From Rhizobium sp. Q54 (lineage in GTDB: Bacteria; Pseudomonadota; Alphaproteobacteria; Rhizobiales; Aestuariivirgaceae): a DNA stretch of 64,000 nucleotides. A model generated the notes under the pieces. The model was not told the origin of the DNA and ran no database searches. It saw nothing but the letters and a program-made list of their open reading frames with translations. Position 1 is the first letter of the stretch. Each line of letters opens with the position of its first letter. The stretch spans positions 1 to 64,000 of the forward strand of contig CAMDBX010000007.1 in assembly GCA_945889445.1 (NCBI GenBank), written 5' to 3'. Positions 54,075 to 62,435 of this stretch are shown piece by piece. A program made the position numbers and the translations under genes.

Positions 54075-54507
54075 GGCACAGGCAGGCTTCACCCTGCTCG
54101 AGTTGCTGGTGGTGCTGGTGATCCTGGCGCTGTCGGCCACGGCCGTCATGACGGTTGGCCGCGCGAGCCTCGAGTCGGCGCGCGTGCGCTCCTTCCTGGT
54201 CGAGGCTGAATCGCTGTTTCGCGACGCGCGCACGGCGGCGATCGAAGGCCAGTCGCAGACGTCCGTGGTGATCGATGCCAAGGGCCGGCGCCTCAGCTTC
54301 GCGGATGGCGGCCGCACGCTGGAGATGCCGCGCGGGCTTTCCCTCGATGCCAAGGTGGCGGTGCCGAAGGATGGTTCACTGCCCGCCATCCGCTTCTTCC
54401 CGTCCGGATCATCGACGGGTGGCGAGTTGTCCTTCGGCTTCCGGGGCCGGAACTATGGCCTGCGCATCAACTGGCTGACGGGGCGGGCCGATGCCCAGAC
54501 GCTCTAA
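54055..54507 (+). CDS. gspH: Minor pseudopilin H
   Basis: A 150-aa prepilin with cleavage site QAG before FTLLELLVVLVILALSAT and a GspH-like beta-rich domain (RLSFADGGRTLEMPRGL, GGELSFGFRGRNYGLRINW). Start ATG at 54055 lies inside gspG. It overlaps gspI by 17 nt. Confidence 0.87.
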   Translation: MPTSRTEAQAGFTLLELLVVLVILALSATAVMTVGRASLESARVRSFLVEAESLFRDARTAAIEGQSQTSVVIDAKGRRLSFADGGRTLEMPRGLSLDAKVAVPKDGSLPAIRFFPSGSSTGGELSFGFRGRNYGLRINWLTGRADAQTL

Positions 54508-54865
54508 GCGCAACGGCGGCTTCTCGCTCGTCGAGGTTCTCTGCGCCGTGGCGGTTGCCGCCAGCGCCATCGCCGTGCTCACCAGCGGCGTCGGCGGTTC
54601 GATCAAGGGCGCAAACAAGCTCGACCAGCACCTGGGCGCACGGCTCATCCTGCAGTCGATCCTCGATGACGAACTGGCAGCCGCTCAAACCGCGCCGGCC
54701 CAGCGGGCGGGCGAATCCGGTCCCTATCGCTGGCGCCTCGACATCTCGCCTGTCGCCGCCCCGGGGAAGCTTCCTTCTGTTTACCGAATGTACCGCCTCA
54801 CGGCGTCCGTTGGCTGGGGCAAGGGTGGCGAAGTCACCGGCACCGCGTTGAAGCTCGGCCGATGA
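54491..54865 (+). CDS. gspI: Minor pseudopilin I
   Basis: A 124-aa prepilin with the signal MPRRSKRNGG cut before FSLVEVLCAVAVAASAIAVL, followed by a GspI-type domain with YRWRLDISPV and TASVGWG. It is part of the H-I-J-K tip complex. Start lies inside gspH; the stop overlaps gspJ by 4 nt. Confidence 0.86.
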   Translation: MPRRSKRNGGFSLVEVLCAVAVAASAIAVLTSGVGGSIKGANKLDQHLGARLILQSILDDELAAAQTAPAQRAGESGPYRWRLDISPVAAPGKLPSVYRMYRLTASVGWGKGGEVTGTALKLGR

Positions 54866-55557
54866 AGCGCAATCCCGCACATCGCCGCGAAGCCGGCTTC
54901 ACGCTGATCGAGGTGCTTGCCGCACTCGTGCTCTCCTCGCTCGTGCTCGTGTCGCTCAACATGGCGATGTCGGCGGTTGGCAAGGGAACGGACCACACGC
55001 GCCGCAGCCTTGGCGAGCAATCGGAACTCGGCGCCGCACTCGATATCTTCAGCCGCGACGTGGGCCGCATTGCCAAGATCCGGCGTCCGGCGAAGCCCGG
55101 TGATTTCGCCGGCTATGTGTTCGACGGGCGGTCTGACGCCATCGTCTATCCGCTGCGCGAGGCGGAGGGGCTGACGGCCCCCGGCCTTTATCTGGTGCGC
55201 CTCAGCGTTCGGCAAAAGGACGGGCGCTCCACCCTGCTGCGCGAGCGCACGCCGCTGCCTGCGGGCGATGACGCCGCCCTCCCGCAATGGGGCGATCCTG
55301 TTGAACTGCTGAGCGGGCCCTATGACATCGCCTTCGCCTATCGCGCGCAGCGCACCGGCCAGCGTGAATGGAACGGCAGCTGGCAGGCCACCGAAACGAT
55401 GCCGGAGCAGATTCGCCTCACGGTCACCAATCGCGAAACCGGAAGGCTTCGCGTGCCGGGCTTCGTGCAGGCCCTGGCGATTGACTCGGAGGTCGATTGC
55501 GCCGGCAATCTCGAGCTACGCTGTGGCACGGCCGAGCCTGAGGGGGCCACCCAGTGA
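54862..55557 (+). CDS. gspJ: Minor pseudopilin J
   Basis: A 231-aa prepilin with cleavage after EAG before FTLIEVLAALVLSSLVLVSL and a large beta-rich domain (PYDIAFAYRAQRTGQREW, MPEQIRLTVTNRETGRL). The length fits GspJ. A C-terminal CAGNLELRC pair may form a disulfide. It overlaps gspK by 4 nt. Confidence 0.86.
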   Translation: MKRNPAHRREAGFTLIEVLAALVLSSLVLVSLNMAMSAVGKGTDHTRRSLGEQSELGAALDIFSRDVGRIAKIRRPAKPGDFAGYVFDGRSDAIVYPLREAEGLTAPGLYLVRLSVRQKDGRSTLLRERTPLPAGDDAALPQWGDPVELLSGPYDIAFAYRAQRTGQREWNGSWQATETMPEQIRLTVTNRETGRLRVPGFVQALAIDSEVDCAGNLELRCGTAEPEGATQ

Positions 55558-56501
55558 GGGGCTCTCCGGCACCCGCTGCGGAGCGCGGAATCATCCTCAT
55601 CGCGGTGCTGCTGGCCGTCGCCATCATGGCGGTGATGGTGGTTGCCACTGCTGCATTGACCCGCTCCGGCATCAGCAGCGAAGAGCTTGAGCAGCGCCGC
55701 CTTGCGTCGCATCTGGCACTGCGCTCCGGCGTCGAGGCTGGCAAGGCCCTGATCCTCGCAACCCCCGAGGATCGACGCGTGTATCTTGACGGTGACGAGA
55801 CGGCAGTCGACCTCGGTGGCGGGGTGTCCGCAACGGTCAGGCTGCGCGATGCCGCTGGCTTCATCGATCTCAATCGCTCCGACCCCAAGCTGATCGAGGC
55901 TGTTGCCCGTTTCAGCGGCCTTGGTCGCGAGGCGGCGGACGGGTTGGCCGACCGCATCACCCAGCTGCGGAAAGACGCCGCCCCGGAGCCGGCCGGCACA
56001 CCCCCGCAGAAGGCGCCAGCGCCGGCGCGCGCCGCCACCGGTTCTGCCTCTGCCCCGCCGGTTGGTCGTTCCCCGCCCAAGCCGCCGGTCGTGCCCATCA
56101 TCTTTCTGGCCGTGGACCAGATGCCAGCCCTCCTCGATCTTCCGCCGGAGGAAATCGGATCACTCGGTGCCGATCTCACTGTCTATAATCCGACCGGCGA
56201 GATAAATCCGCTTGCAGCCCCGGAACAAGTGCTGCAGGCCATTCCCGGCCTCTCGGAAAGGGACATTTCGGACATTGCAATGGCCAGGAAGACTGCAATC
56301 GGTGCGAACGACAGCAGGCTGCAACAGCTTGCGCAAAGGCTGCCTGGCATGCTCACGCTCAGGCAGCCGAGCGTCTTCGTGGTGGATGTGAAGGTCAACG
56401 CCGGTCCCGGTGTGTTGCCGGGCAGTTCCGCGCAGGCGGTGGTGCGCCTCCTGCCGCAGGGCCAGATGCCCTTCGGCACGCTGGCGCTGGAGGAAAAGTG
56501 A
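55554..56501 (+). CDS. gspK: Minor pseudopilin K (tip protein)
   Basis: A 315-aa GspK. It starts GTG (overlap with gspJ stop) and has the signal ERG before IILIAVLLAVAIMAVMVVAT, lacking the usual Glu+5, as is typical of GspK. The SAM-like helical domain contains FIDLNRSDPKLIEAVARF and INPLAAPEQVLQAIPGL. An unusual Ala/Pro-rich linker (about residues 140-180) sits inside the domain. Confidence 0.86.
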   Translation: MRGSPAPAAERGIILIAVLLAVAIMAVMVVATAALTRSGISSEELEQRRLASHLALRSGVEAGKALILATPEDRRVYLDGDETAVDLGGGVSATVRLRDAAGFIDLNRSDPKLIEAVARFSGLGREAADGLADRITQLRKDAAPEPAGTPPQKAPAPARAATGSASAPPVGRSPPKPPVVPIIFLAVDQMPALLDLPPEEIGSLGADLTVYNPTGEINPLAAPEQVLQAIPGLSERDISDIAMARKTAIGANDSRLQQLAQRLPGMLTLRQPSVFVVDVKVNAGPGVLPGSSAQAVVRLLPQGQMPFGTLALEEK

Positions 56502-57586
56502 CGATGGACGACAACAACGTGAAGCTTTCCCTCGCTGGCATTTGGTCCGCGCTGTCCGCCCCGGTGATGGCGCTTGCCGAGGAATTGGCGCTCAGGCGGG
56601 CTTCGGTGGAACATCCTGCCATGGAACTTCGCATCCGCTCGGGCGCTGTCGATGCCATGCGCCTCAGCGGGGGCAACCGTGAGGTGCTGTTGACTGCGAC
56701 GGGCCGCCCGCAACTGGCTCTCAAGAACGTCATCCAGCAACTGCCAGCGGGAATCGGACCCGACGTTGCGCTGAGCTTCGCGGCAGACCAGTCAATCAGC
56801 CAGCAGATCACCCTGCCGCAACAGCCCGACGAGGTGCTCCGGGCCATCGTGCGCAACAAGGTCGAGGGCCTTGCCCCCTGGCCACTGGCGCAGTGCCTGT
56901 GGGGCATGCGCGCGTCCGCAATTGCGGGCGATCCGCAACACGTGTCGGTCGAGGTTGCGGTGGTGAGCCGCGCCCTGCTTGGTGACCTTTCGACTACGCT
57001 GCGTCAGGCCGGTGCCGAGGTGAAGGCGCTGTCGGTTCTGCTGCCTGATGGCGAGGCGGTCGACATCGACCTCGGCTCTGGTGACGTGCGGCGCACGGCG
57101 CGGCTGCGTGCCGCCGGCATGGCGCGCGCTGCCGCGGCAGCACTTGTTCTGCTGCTTGGCCTTGGCTTGTTCTGGGTCTACCGCACCACGTCGGAATCCG
57201 CGCGGCTCGAAGCCGAAACCACCTCCCTCATGGCCTCGCTGAAGCCCGGCGGGGCGCCGGCCGGCGAGCCGCCCCTCGTCACGGCAGCCAATCGCCTCTA
57301 TCAGGCGCGGAAGGACCGGCTGTCGGCCGTTGCGGTGCTCGAGGACGTGTCGAAGCTGCTGCCCGATACCGTGCATCTCACGGCGCTGGTGCTCGACGGC
57401 GACCAGTTGAACATCAAGGGCCAGGGCAGCGGCGTTCCCGGGCTCATCCAGCTTCTCGAGGCGTCGCCGAATTTGCAGGGCGTGAACTTCGCCGCGGCAA
57501 CCGAGCTTGACCAGGACAGCAATTCCGACGCCTTCTCGCTCATCGTCACGCTGGACAAGGCGCCGCCATCGGGAGCCGCGCCATGA
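56498..57586 (+). CDS. gspL: Type II secretion protein L (PilN-domain)
   Basis: A 362-aa protein with a cytoplasmic N-terminal region, one membrane helix near residues 207-226 (AAAAALVLLLGLGLFWVY) and a periplasmic PilN/GspL C-terminal domain (LLPDTVHLTALVLDGDQLNIKG, LLEASPNLQGVNFA). It links the GspE ATPase to the platform. The GTG start overlaps the gspK stop; the ATG at 56504 after GGAGG is the alternative. Confidence 0.82.
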   Translation: MTMDDNNVKLSLAGIWSALSAPVMALAEELALRRASVEHPAMELRIRSGAVDAMRLSGGNREVLLTATGRPQLALKNVIQQLPAGIGPDVALSFAADQSISQQITLPQQPDEVLRAIVRNKVEGLAPWPLAQCLWGMRASAIAGDPQHVSVEVAVVSRALLGDLSTTLRQAGAEVKALSVLLPDGEAVDIDLGSGDVRRTARLRAAGMARAAAAALVLLLGLGLFWVYRTTSESARLEAETTSLMASLKPGGAPAGEPPLVTAANRLYQARKDRLSAVAVLEDVSKLLPDTVHLTALVLDGDQLNIKGQGSGVPGLIQLLEASPNLQGVNFAAATELDQDSNSDAFSLIVTLDKAPPSGAAP

Positions 57587-57600
57587 GTTGCCGTAACGCC

Positions 57601-58008
57601 CTAGCGTGGAATCTGGCAGCTCCCGAAGTCGACACCGGACATGCCGGCGGCGAGCAGCGAGGTGCTGAGCGCCCCCGTCGCCCGGTTCACGAACACCGCG
57701 CGGGCCGAAATCTCCGGGCCATCCATGCTGATGCCGATGATGGCCGTATCGCGGATGTCGAACTGCATTGGCGCCTCGCTGCAGCCCTGGTCATTGAAGC
57801 GGTTGGGGCACAACCGGTACAGGCCGGCGCCGAGGTCCAGATTCAGCCGCTGCGTCTTGCCGCTGTTGCTGCAGCCCGTGGAGAAGCACAGATTGCCGCG
57901 GTTGATCTGGCACTCGAGCGTTTCAGCCGCGACTGGCTTGGAACCGGCGAGGGCGGCCATGGCAATCAGGGCCACCGGCATGAATAAGCGAACGGACAAC
58001 TGCACCAT
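57601..58008 (-). CDS. Exported cysteine-containing protein inside the gsp operon
   Basis: A 135-aa precursor on the opposite strand to the surrounding gsp genes, filling the gap between gspL and gspM. The signal peptide runs to KPVAA (about residue 25); the mature part has about six cysteines (LECQINRGNLCFSTGC, RLCPNRFNDQGC, GSCQIP), probably disulfide-bonded in the periplasm or secreted. No family is recognised. An ATG at 58020 is an alternative start. The opposite frames are low-complexity, which supports this strand. Confidence 0.6.
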   Translation of the reverse strand: MVQLSVRLFMPVALIAMAALAGSKPVAAETLECQINRGNLCFSTGCSNSGKTQRLNLDLGAGLYRLCPNRFNDQGCSEAPMQFDIRDTAIIGISMDGPEISARAVFVNRATGALSTSLLAAGMSGVDFGSCQIPR

Positions 58009-58068
58009 GCAAACATACATAGCGGGTGAGGCGGGGCTTGTCGACGCGCCAGCACAGCAGGTGACGCG

Positions 58069-58647
58069 ATGACGCTGCTCAAGTCTGCAAAGGGGTTTTC
58101 CGCCGAAGCGCGCAAGGGCATGGCCGTGCTCGCGGTTGCCGCACTTGCGGTGATCGTCATGATCTACCTTTTTCTGGCCTGGCACTCGGCTGCGGCCGAG
58201 AGGTTGCGCCAGGCCGAAGCGGAACATGACATGGTCGCCGCCCGCGCCGCCAAGGCCGCCGGTGAAGGCGTCACGCGTCTCACCGAAGCCGACAAGGTGG
58301 ACCCGATGTTCCTCGAGGGCGCCACGCCGGGCCTCGTCTTTGCGAAGTTCCAGAGCATCGCGGGCGAGGCTGCCTCTGCCGCAGGGCTCGCGGTCAAGCG
58401 CATGCAACCCGTCGACACCGGTGATGGTGAGGGCGGCATGCCCTATCGCCTGAACATGGACGCCGAAGGAAGCATCGAGCAACTGCGTGACTTTCTTGTC
58501 GATGTCGAGTCGGGGCTGCCGATCATGTTCGTGACCGGCCTCGAGGTTCAACCCTCCGCGGGCGAGGGCGAAGCCGATCAATATCCCTCCGAGGCACTCC
58601 GCATGACGGTGCGCATCGAAGCCTATGGATGGAGGGCACAGCCGTGA
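58069..58647 (+). CDS. gspM: Type II secretion protein M
   Basis: A 192-aa single-pass protein: a short cytoplasmic N-terminus, a membrane helix near residues 19-37 (AVLAVAALAVIVMIYLFLAW), a coiled stretch and a ferredoxin-like periplasmic domain (GLAVKRMQPVDTGDGEGGM, IMFVTGLEVQPS). It pairs with GspL. Unlike the tightly overlapping gspE-L genes, it is separated from gspL by 480 bases carrying a minus-strand gene. Confidence 0.78.
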   Translation: MTLLKSAKGFSAEARKGMAVLAVAALAVIVMIYLFLAWHSAAAERLRQAEAEHDMVAARAAKAAGEGVTRLTEADKVDPMFLEGATPGLVFAKFQSIAGEAASAAGLAVKRMQPVDTGDGEGGMPYRLNMDAEGSIEQLRDFLVDVESGLPIMFVTGLEVQPSAGEGEADQYPSEALRMTVRIEAYGWRAQP

Positions 58648-59339
58648 ACAGGCGTCTCGCAGGCCTCGCCACCGTTGCCGCACTGCTTGGCGGTTATCTC
58701 GCGTTCGATGGTCTTCCCTCGTTTGCACCGGGCGGCGATGAACAGCCTGTCACCAGCACCAGCACCAGCGTCCCGCGCACGGCGGAGGTCAAGCTCAATC
58801 CGCTGGAAGGCCTCGATCCGGAGTCCTTCACCGCCATCGTTGACCAGCCCCTGTTCAACCCCTCGCGCAAGCCGCGCCCTCCGGTGCCGGTGACGCCGCC
58901 CGCCCCCGAGGTGGAGCAGCCTGTCGTGGAGCAGCCCCCGCCACCGCCACCGCTGCCGCAGGGCCCTGGCCCCGAGGACTACAAACTGCTCGGCGTTTCC
59001 TCCGGGCCTGAGGGCCGCATCGCGGCGCTGCGCGTCGCCGCCAGCGGCGATGTCGTCTATCTGCGCAAGGGCGAGAGTGTCGATAGCTGGAGCGTCGTCG
59101 ATGTCGGTGACCGCTCGGTGGCGATCGGCACGCCGGAGAACCCTGTTACCTTCAGCATGTTTGCAGCTGGCGGGCCTGGCTCTCCCGATGATGCCGATAT
59201 GGGCGGCGAGGCGCCTGCCCAGGGCCAGCCCTTGCCACTGCCGCTGCCCATGCCGCTGCCCATGCCGCAGCCCAAGCAGCCGCCGGGCCAACCTGCCTTG
59301 CCGGAGCAATACGCGCTGCCGCCGGATGACGGCGGCTAG
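58644..59339 (+). CDS. GspC/GspN-like type II secretion protein
   Basis: A 231-aa protein with an N-terminal hydrophobic helix (residues about 5-22), a linker, a Pro-rich stretch, then an HR-like domain (DYKLLGVSSGPEGRIAALRV...VVYLRKGESVDSWSVVDVGD) as in GspC/GspN, and a Pro/Met/Leu-rich tail with repeated LPLPMP units. GspC links the inner platform to the secretin. GTG 58644 (GGAGGG upstream, overlapping the gspM stop) is preferred to ATG 58629. It is the last gene on this strand and converges on gspD. Confidence 0.68.
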   Translation: MNRRLAGLATVAALLGGYLAFDGLPSFAPGGDEQPVTSTSTSVPRTAEVKLNPLEGLDPESFTAIVDQPLFNPSRKPRPPVPVTPPAPEVEQPVVEQPPPPPPLPQGPGPEDYKLLGVSSGPEGRIAALRVAASGDVVYLRKGESVDSWSVVDVGDRSVAIGTPENPVTFSMFAAGGPGSPDDADMGGEAPAQGQPLPLPLPMPLPMPQPKQPPGQPALPEQYALPPDDGG

Positions 59340-59348
59340 CCCACCACG

Positions 59349-61550
59349 TCAGTTGAAGTTCAGGTTCTTCATGTTGTCGCGCAGGTTCCGCGAACTCTGT
59401 GCCGCTTCATCGGCGTTGCGGATGATGGTGGGGGTGATGAACACGATCATCTCGGTGCGGCTGGCGTCTCCACCCGTCGTGCCAACGAGTTTGCCCAGCA
59501 GCGGCACCTTGCTGGCGCCCGGCACCGTGGTGCGGCTGCGATTCTCCTGGCCATTGATGAGACCGCCGAGCAGCACCGTCTGCTGATCGTTCACCGAGAC
59601 CTTGCTGTTGATCGTGCGCTGCGAGAACTGCGGGTTTCCGCCAACCCCGGTATCCGGCTGGACGGCTGAAAGCTCCTGACCGAGGTCGATCATGACCACG
59701 CCATTGGCATTGACGCGGGGCCGCACCTTCAGCACCACCCCTGTATCGCGGTAATCATAGGAATTGACGGTCTGGCCGCCCTGCACGGTCTCGGTCTGGG
59801 TCTGGATCGGGATCTGGTCGCCCACCTTGATGGTCGCCGTCTCGTTCTCCATCACCAGAAGCGACGACGAGGACACGATCCGCACATTGGTGACCTTGGA
59901 CAGGGCGTCCACCACCAGCTGCGGGTTCGAGATGCCGCCCAGCACGAAGTTCATGCCGGGAAGCTTGGGGCTGATGAATGCCCCGCCCTCGGCGGGTGCC
60001 TGCGTCTTGTCAGTCAGGATGAAGCTGAAGTTGTCGCTCTGGAAATAGGCCTGCACGCCATAGCGCAGGGCATCGTTAAGCCGCACTTCGGCGATGGTGG
60101 TGTTGATCAGGACTTGCGTGGCCGGCGCATCGATCTGCGCCAATGTCGAGAGAACCTCGCGATAGTCGCGCGGCGATGCGCGGATCAGAAGCGTGTTGTT
60201 GGCCGGAATGGGCGTGATGCGAATGCCGTTGCCGGAGGACCCCGTCGCGCTGCTGCTTCCCGTGCCGGCGGTCTGGCCAGTGCTCGCCGTCGTCATGCCC
60301 TCGGCGCCCGTCTGGGCTTGCGGCTCCGTCTCCGGGGGGGCTTCGCCACCCATGTCGCTCGGGTCTGCCTCCTGCTGGTTCTGGTTGTTGCCTTCAACCG
60401 AAACATCCATCGGCCGCGTGTCGGGTGCCACCTCGGCGGTGGGGCCCGCGTCAGCGGACCCGCCGTAGGTGGCGCTCAGGATCTTCGCCAGTTCCGCCGC
60501 ATTGCCATGCTGCACGGCATAGACATAGGACTTCGGCGAATCGATGCTCTCGCGGTCGAGGCGCTTGATCCAGGTGATGGCGCGCTTCACCTTCGCCTGG
60601 TCATTGGCGATGATGATGAGGCTGTTGATGTTCGGCACCGGAATGATCTTCAGCCCGTTGGGTCCGGCGGCGGCGCTGTCCTGCGCGAAGACCTTGGTCA
60701 CCTGCGCGGCAACCTCCTCGGCGCGCCCGTTCTCGAGTGCCGCCATGCCGAAGGTCTGGTTGCGCATCGCATCGACGTCGAAGTTCATCACCACCTCGAC
60801 CAGCGATCGGCGCTGCGAGGCGGGTCCCCGGACCAGGATCATGTTGCCGGCATTCCACGCCCGGGCGGAGCCCATCTGCTGCATGAACCCGTCCAGCAGG
60901 TTCACCATCACGGCAGGCGCCACATGGCGCAGCGGCACGGCGCTGACGCCATAGCCGGCCGACACGTCGGTTCCCATGTCGAGGTTGCTTGCCTCGCCTT
61001 CCATCGCCTGCAGCAGCACGACCTTGAAGTTGCCGTCGGCCTGCACCAGCCCGGCATTGACCATCCGCAGCGATGCCTCGAACGCATCGAGCAGCTGGCG
61101 TGCGCTGAGTGGCCGGTTGCTCACCATGGTGATGGTGTTGGCCTGCAGCAGGTTCGGGTCGACGGTATAGTTATAGCCAAGCGTCTCGCCCAGGATCAGC
61201 TTGCTGGCCTCGCCCACCGTGGCGGCGTCGAGGTTGATGGTGAACTTGCCGTCCTCCTGCTGGCCGAGGCCTGCGGGGGGATCCTCGCCGGCCGCCCCGA
61301 TCGACCCGGTCGCGCCGGCAAACACCTCATACCGGGACGCCTGCGCCGCCGGCTTCATCACCGGGCCGCTGCCGCGGTTGGTAACCTTGCGCGGCGTCTT
61401 GGCGGTCAGGTCGATCTGGTTGGTGCTGTCCAGCGAGGCGGTGGGCGCCTGGCACGATGCCAGCGCCAGCCCCACCCAGCCGAGCAAGGCGACCCTGCCA
61501 AGGCGGAGACGGCGGGTCCTGATGCCGTTGCGGAAGTCGGCCGAAGGCAA
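59349..61550 (-). CDS. gspD: Type II secretin
   Basis: A 733-aa outer-membrane secretin. A lipoprotein signal (LALASC, Cys about residue 33) is followed by N0-N3 domains (FTINLDAATVGEASKLILGETLGYNYTVDP...; INSLIIIANDQAKVKRAITWI) and the secretin core (VRIVSSSSLLVMENETATIKVGDQIP, VLLGGLINGQENR, LVGTTGG, EMIVFITPTII). A Gly/Ser/Thr-rich insertion lies near residues 390-430. It starts at TTG with GGGAG seven bases upstream. The lipid anchor may replace a pilotin. The gene faces the rest of the operon. Confidence 0.93.
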   Translation of the reverse strand: MPSADFRNGIRTRRLRLGRVALLGWVGLALASCQAPTASLDSTNQIDLTAKTPRKVTNRGSGPVMKPAAQASRYEVFAGATGSIGAAGEDPPAGLGQQEDGKFTINLDAATVGEASKLILGETLGYNYTVDPNLLQANTITMVSNRPLSARQLLDAFEASLRMVNAGLVQADGNFKVVLLQAMEGEASNLDMGTDVSAGYGVSAVPLRHVAPAVMVNLLDGFMQQMGSARAWNAGNMILVRGPASQRRSLVEVVMNFDVDAMRNQTFGMAALENGRAEEVAAQVTKVFAQDSAAAGPNGLKIIPVPNINSLIIIANDQAKVKRAITWIKRLDRESIDSPKSYVYAVQHGNAAELAKILSATYGGSADAGPTAEVAPDTRPMDVSVEGNNQNQQEADPSDMGGEAPPETEPQAQTGAEGMTTASTGQTAGTGSSSATGSSGNGIRITPIPANNTLLIRASPRDYREVLSTLAQIDAPATQVLINTTIAEVRLNDALRYGVQAYFQSDNFSFILTDKTQAPAEGGAFISPKLPGMNFVLGGISNPQLVVDALSKVTNVRIVSSSSLLVMENETATIKVGDQIPIQTQTETVQGGQTVNSYDYRDTGVVLKVRPRVNANGVVMIDLGQELSAVQPDTGVGGNPQFSQRTINSKVSVNDQQTVLLGGLINGQENRSRTTVPGASKVPLLGKLVGTTGGDASRTEMIVFITPTIIRNADEAAQSSRNLRDNMKNLNFN

Positions 61551-61666
61551 TGCGATACTCCCTGCGGCCGGGCCTGTGGAGCCCTGACCGGTGTCGGAAA
61601 ACCTAATGATCGGTGAAACTTATGCGTCGATTCGGTAATCAAACCATTAATTCAGGGTTGCGTTGA

Positions 61667-62293
61667 TCACCAGAATGGGACGAGGTCGAAAACCCGCCAG
61701 ATCCAGAAGCCGAGGATCACCGGAGCGATGAAGCTGCCGAAGGGAATTTCATCGTTCATGGCAATCTTCCGGCCCGGCCGCAGTGCCGTGATGGCCACGG
61801 CGCCAAGCCCGGCCATGGCCGAGGCAAGGCAGGCGGATGCAAGCAGCGATGGCCCCAGCCAGGCCCCCGCCACCGCCGCCAGCTTGACGTCGCCCATGCC
61901 CAGCCCGTCGATCCCGCGCAGGCGAAGCCAGGCGGCGCGCAGCAGATAGAAGCTCCCGCCCGCCAGAACCGCACCGACAAGGCTCTCCGTCAGACCTGCG
62001 CTCCAGTCCTGGGGATGGAACACCAGGATGTTGGCCAGCGCGCCCAGCGGCACGGCCGGGAAGGACAGCACATTCGGGATGATGAAGTGCCTGAGGTCAA
62101 TGAGCGTGATCAACGACATCAGCAGCGCCAGTACGCCCGTCGCCACCGCCGTGACCGGTGGCAACAGGACGAGGCCCGCAACCGTGACCACGGCGGCAAA
62201 GACAATGCAGGCCGCCAGCGCGCCCCGGCCGAGCAGCGGTCCGCTGTCATCTGTCACGTGTTCGTCCACCCCTGCAGCTTGAACGAGGTCCAT
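61667..62293 (-). CDS. Type IV prepilin peptidase, short form (A24 family)
   Basis: A membrane protease of about 208 aa with the two catalytic aspartates in LIDLRHFIIPN and LGMGDVKLAAVAGAW. About six hydrophobic helices are present (ALAACIVFAAVVTVAGLVLL, ATGVLALLMSLITLI, and others). It lacks the N-terminal methyltransferase/zinc domain of full GspO/PilD, so it may cut but not methylate pseudopilins. The start is unclear: GTG 62356 and ATG 62476 are in-frame alternatives, none with a strong ribosome site. It lies next to gspD. Confidence 0.75.
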   Translation of the reverse strand: MDLVQAAGVDEHVTDDSGPLLGRGALAACIVFAAVVTVAGLVLLPPVTAVATGVLALLMSLITLIDLRHFIIPNVLSFPAVPLGALANILVFHPQDWSAGLTESLVGAVLAGGSFYLLRAAWLRLRGIDGLGMGDVKLAAVAGAWLGPSLLASACLASAMAGLGAVAITALRPGRKIAMNDEIPFGSFIAPVILGFWIWRVFDLVPFW

Positions 62294-62435
62294 CGAAAAG
62301 CAAATGCCGGCGATGACGGACGCTCCGCTGAGAACCTTTGCGGCTATTCCATCCACAGAAATCTTCGACTCTTGACCCCCGCTGCCCCCGTCGGCAGGAC
62401 AGGGGCAGGGATCACGAATCCCGGCAGTTTGGCGA

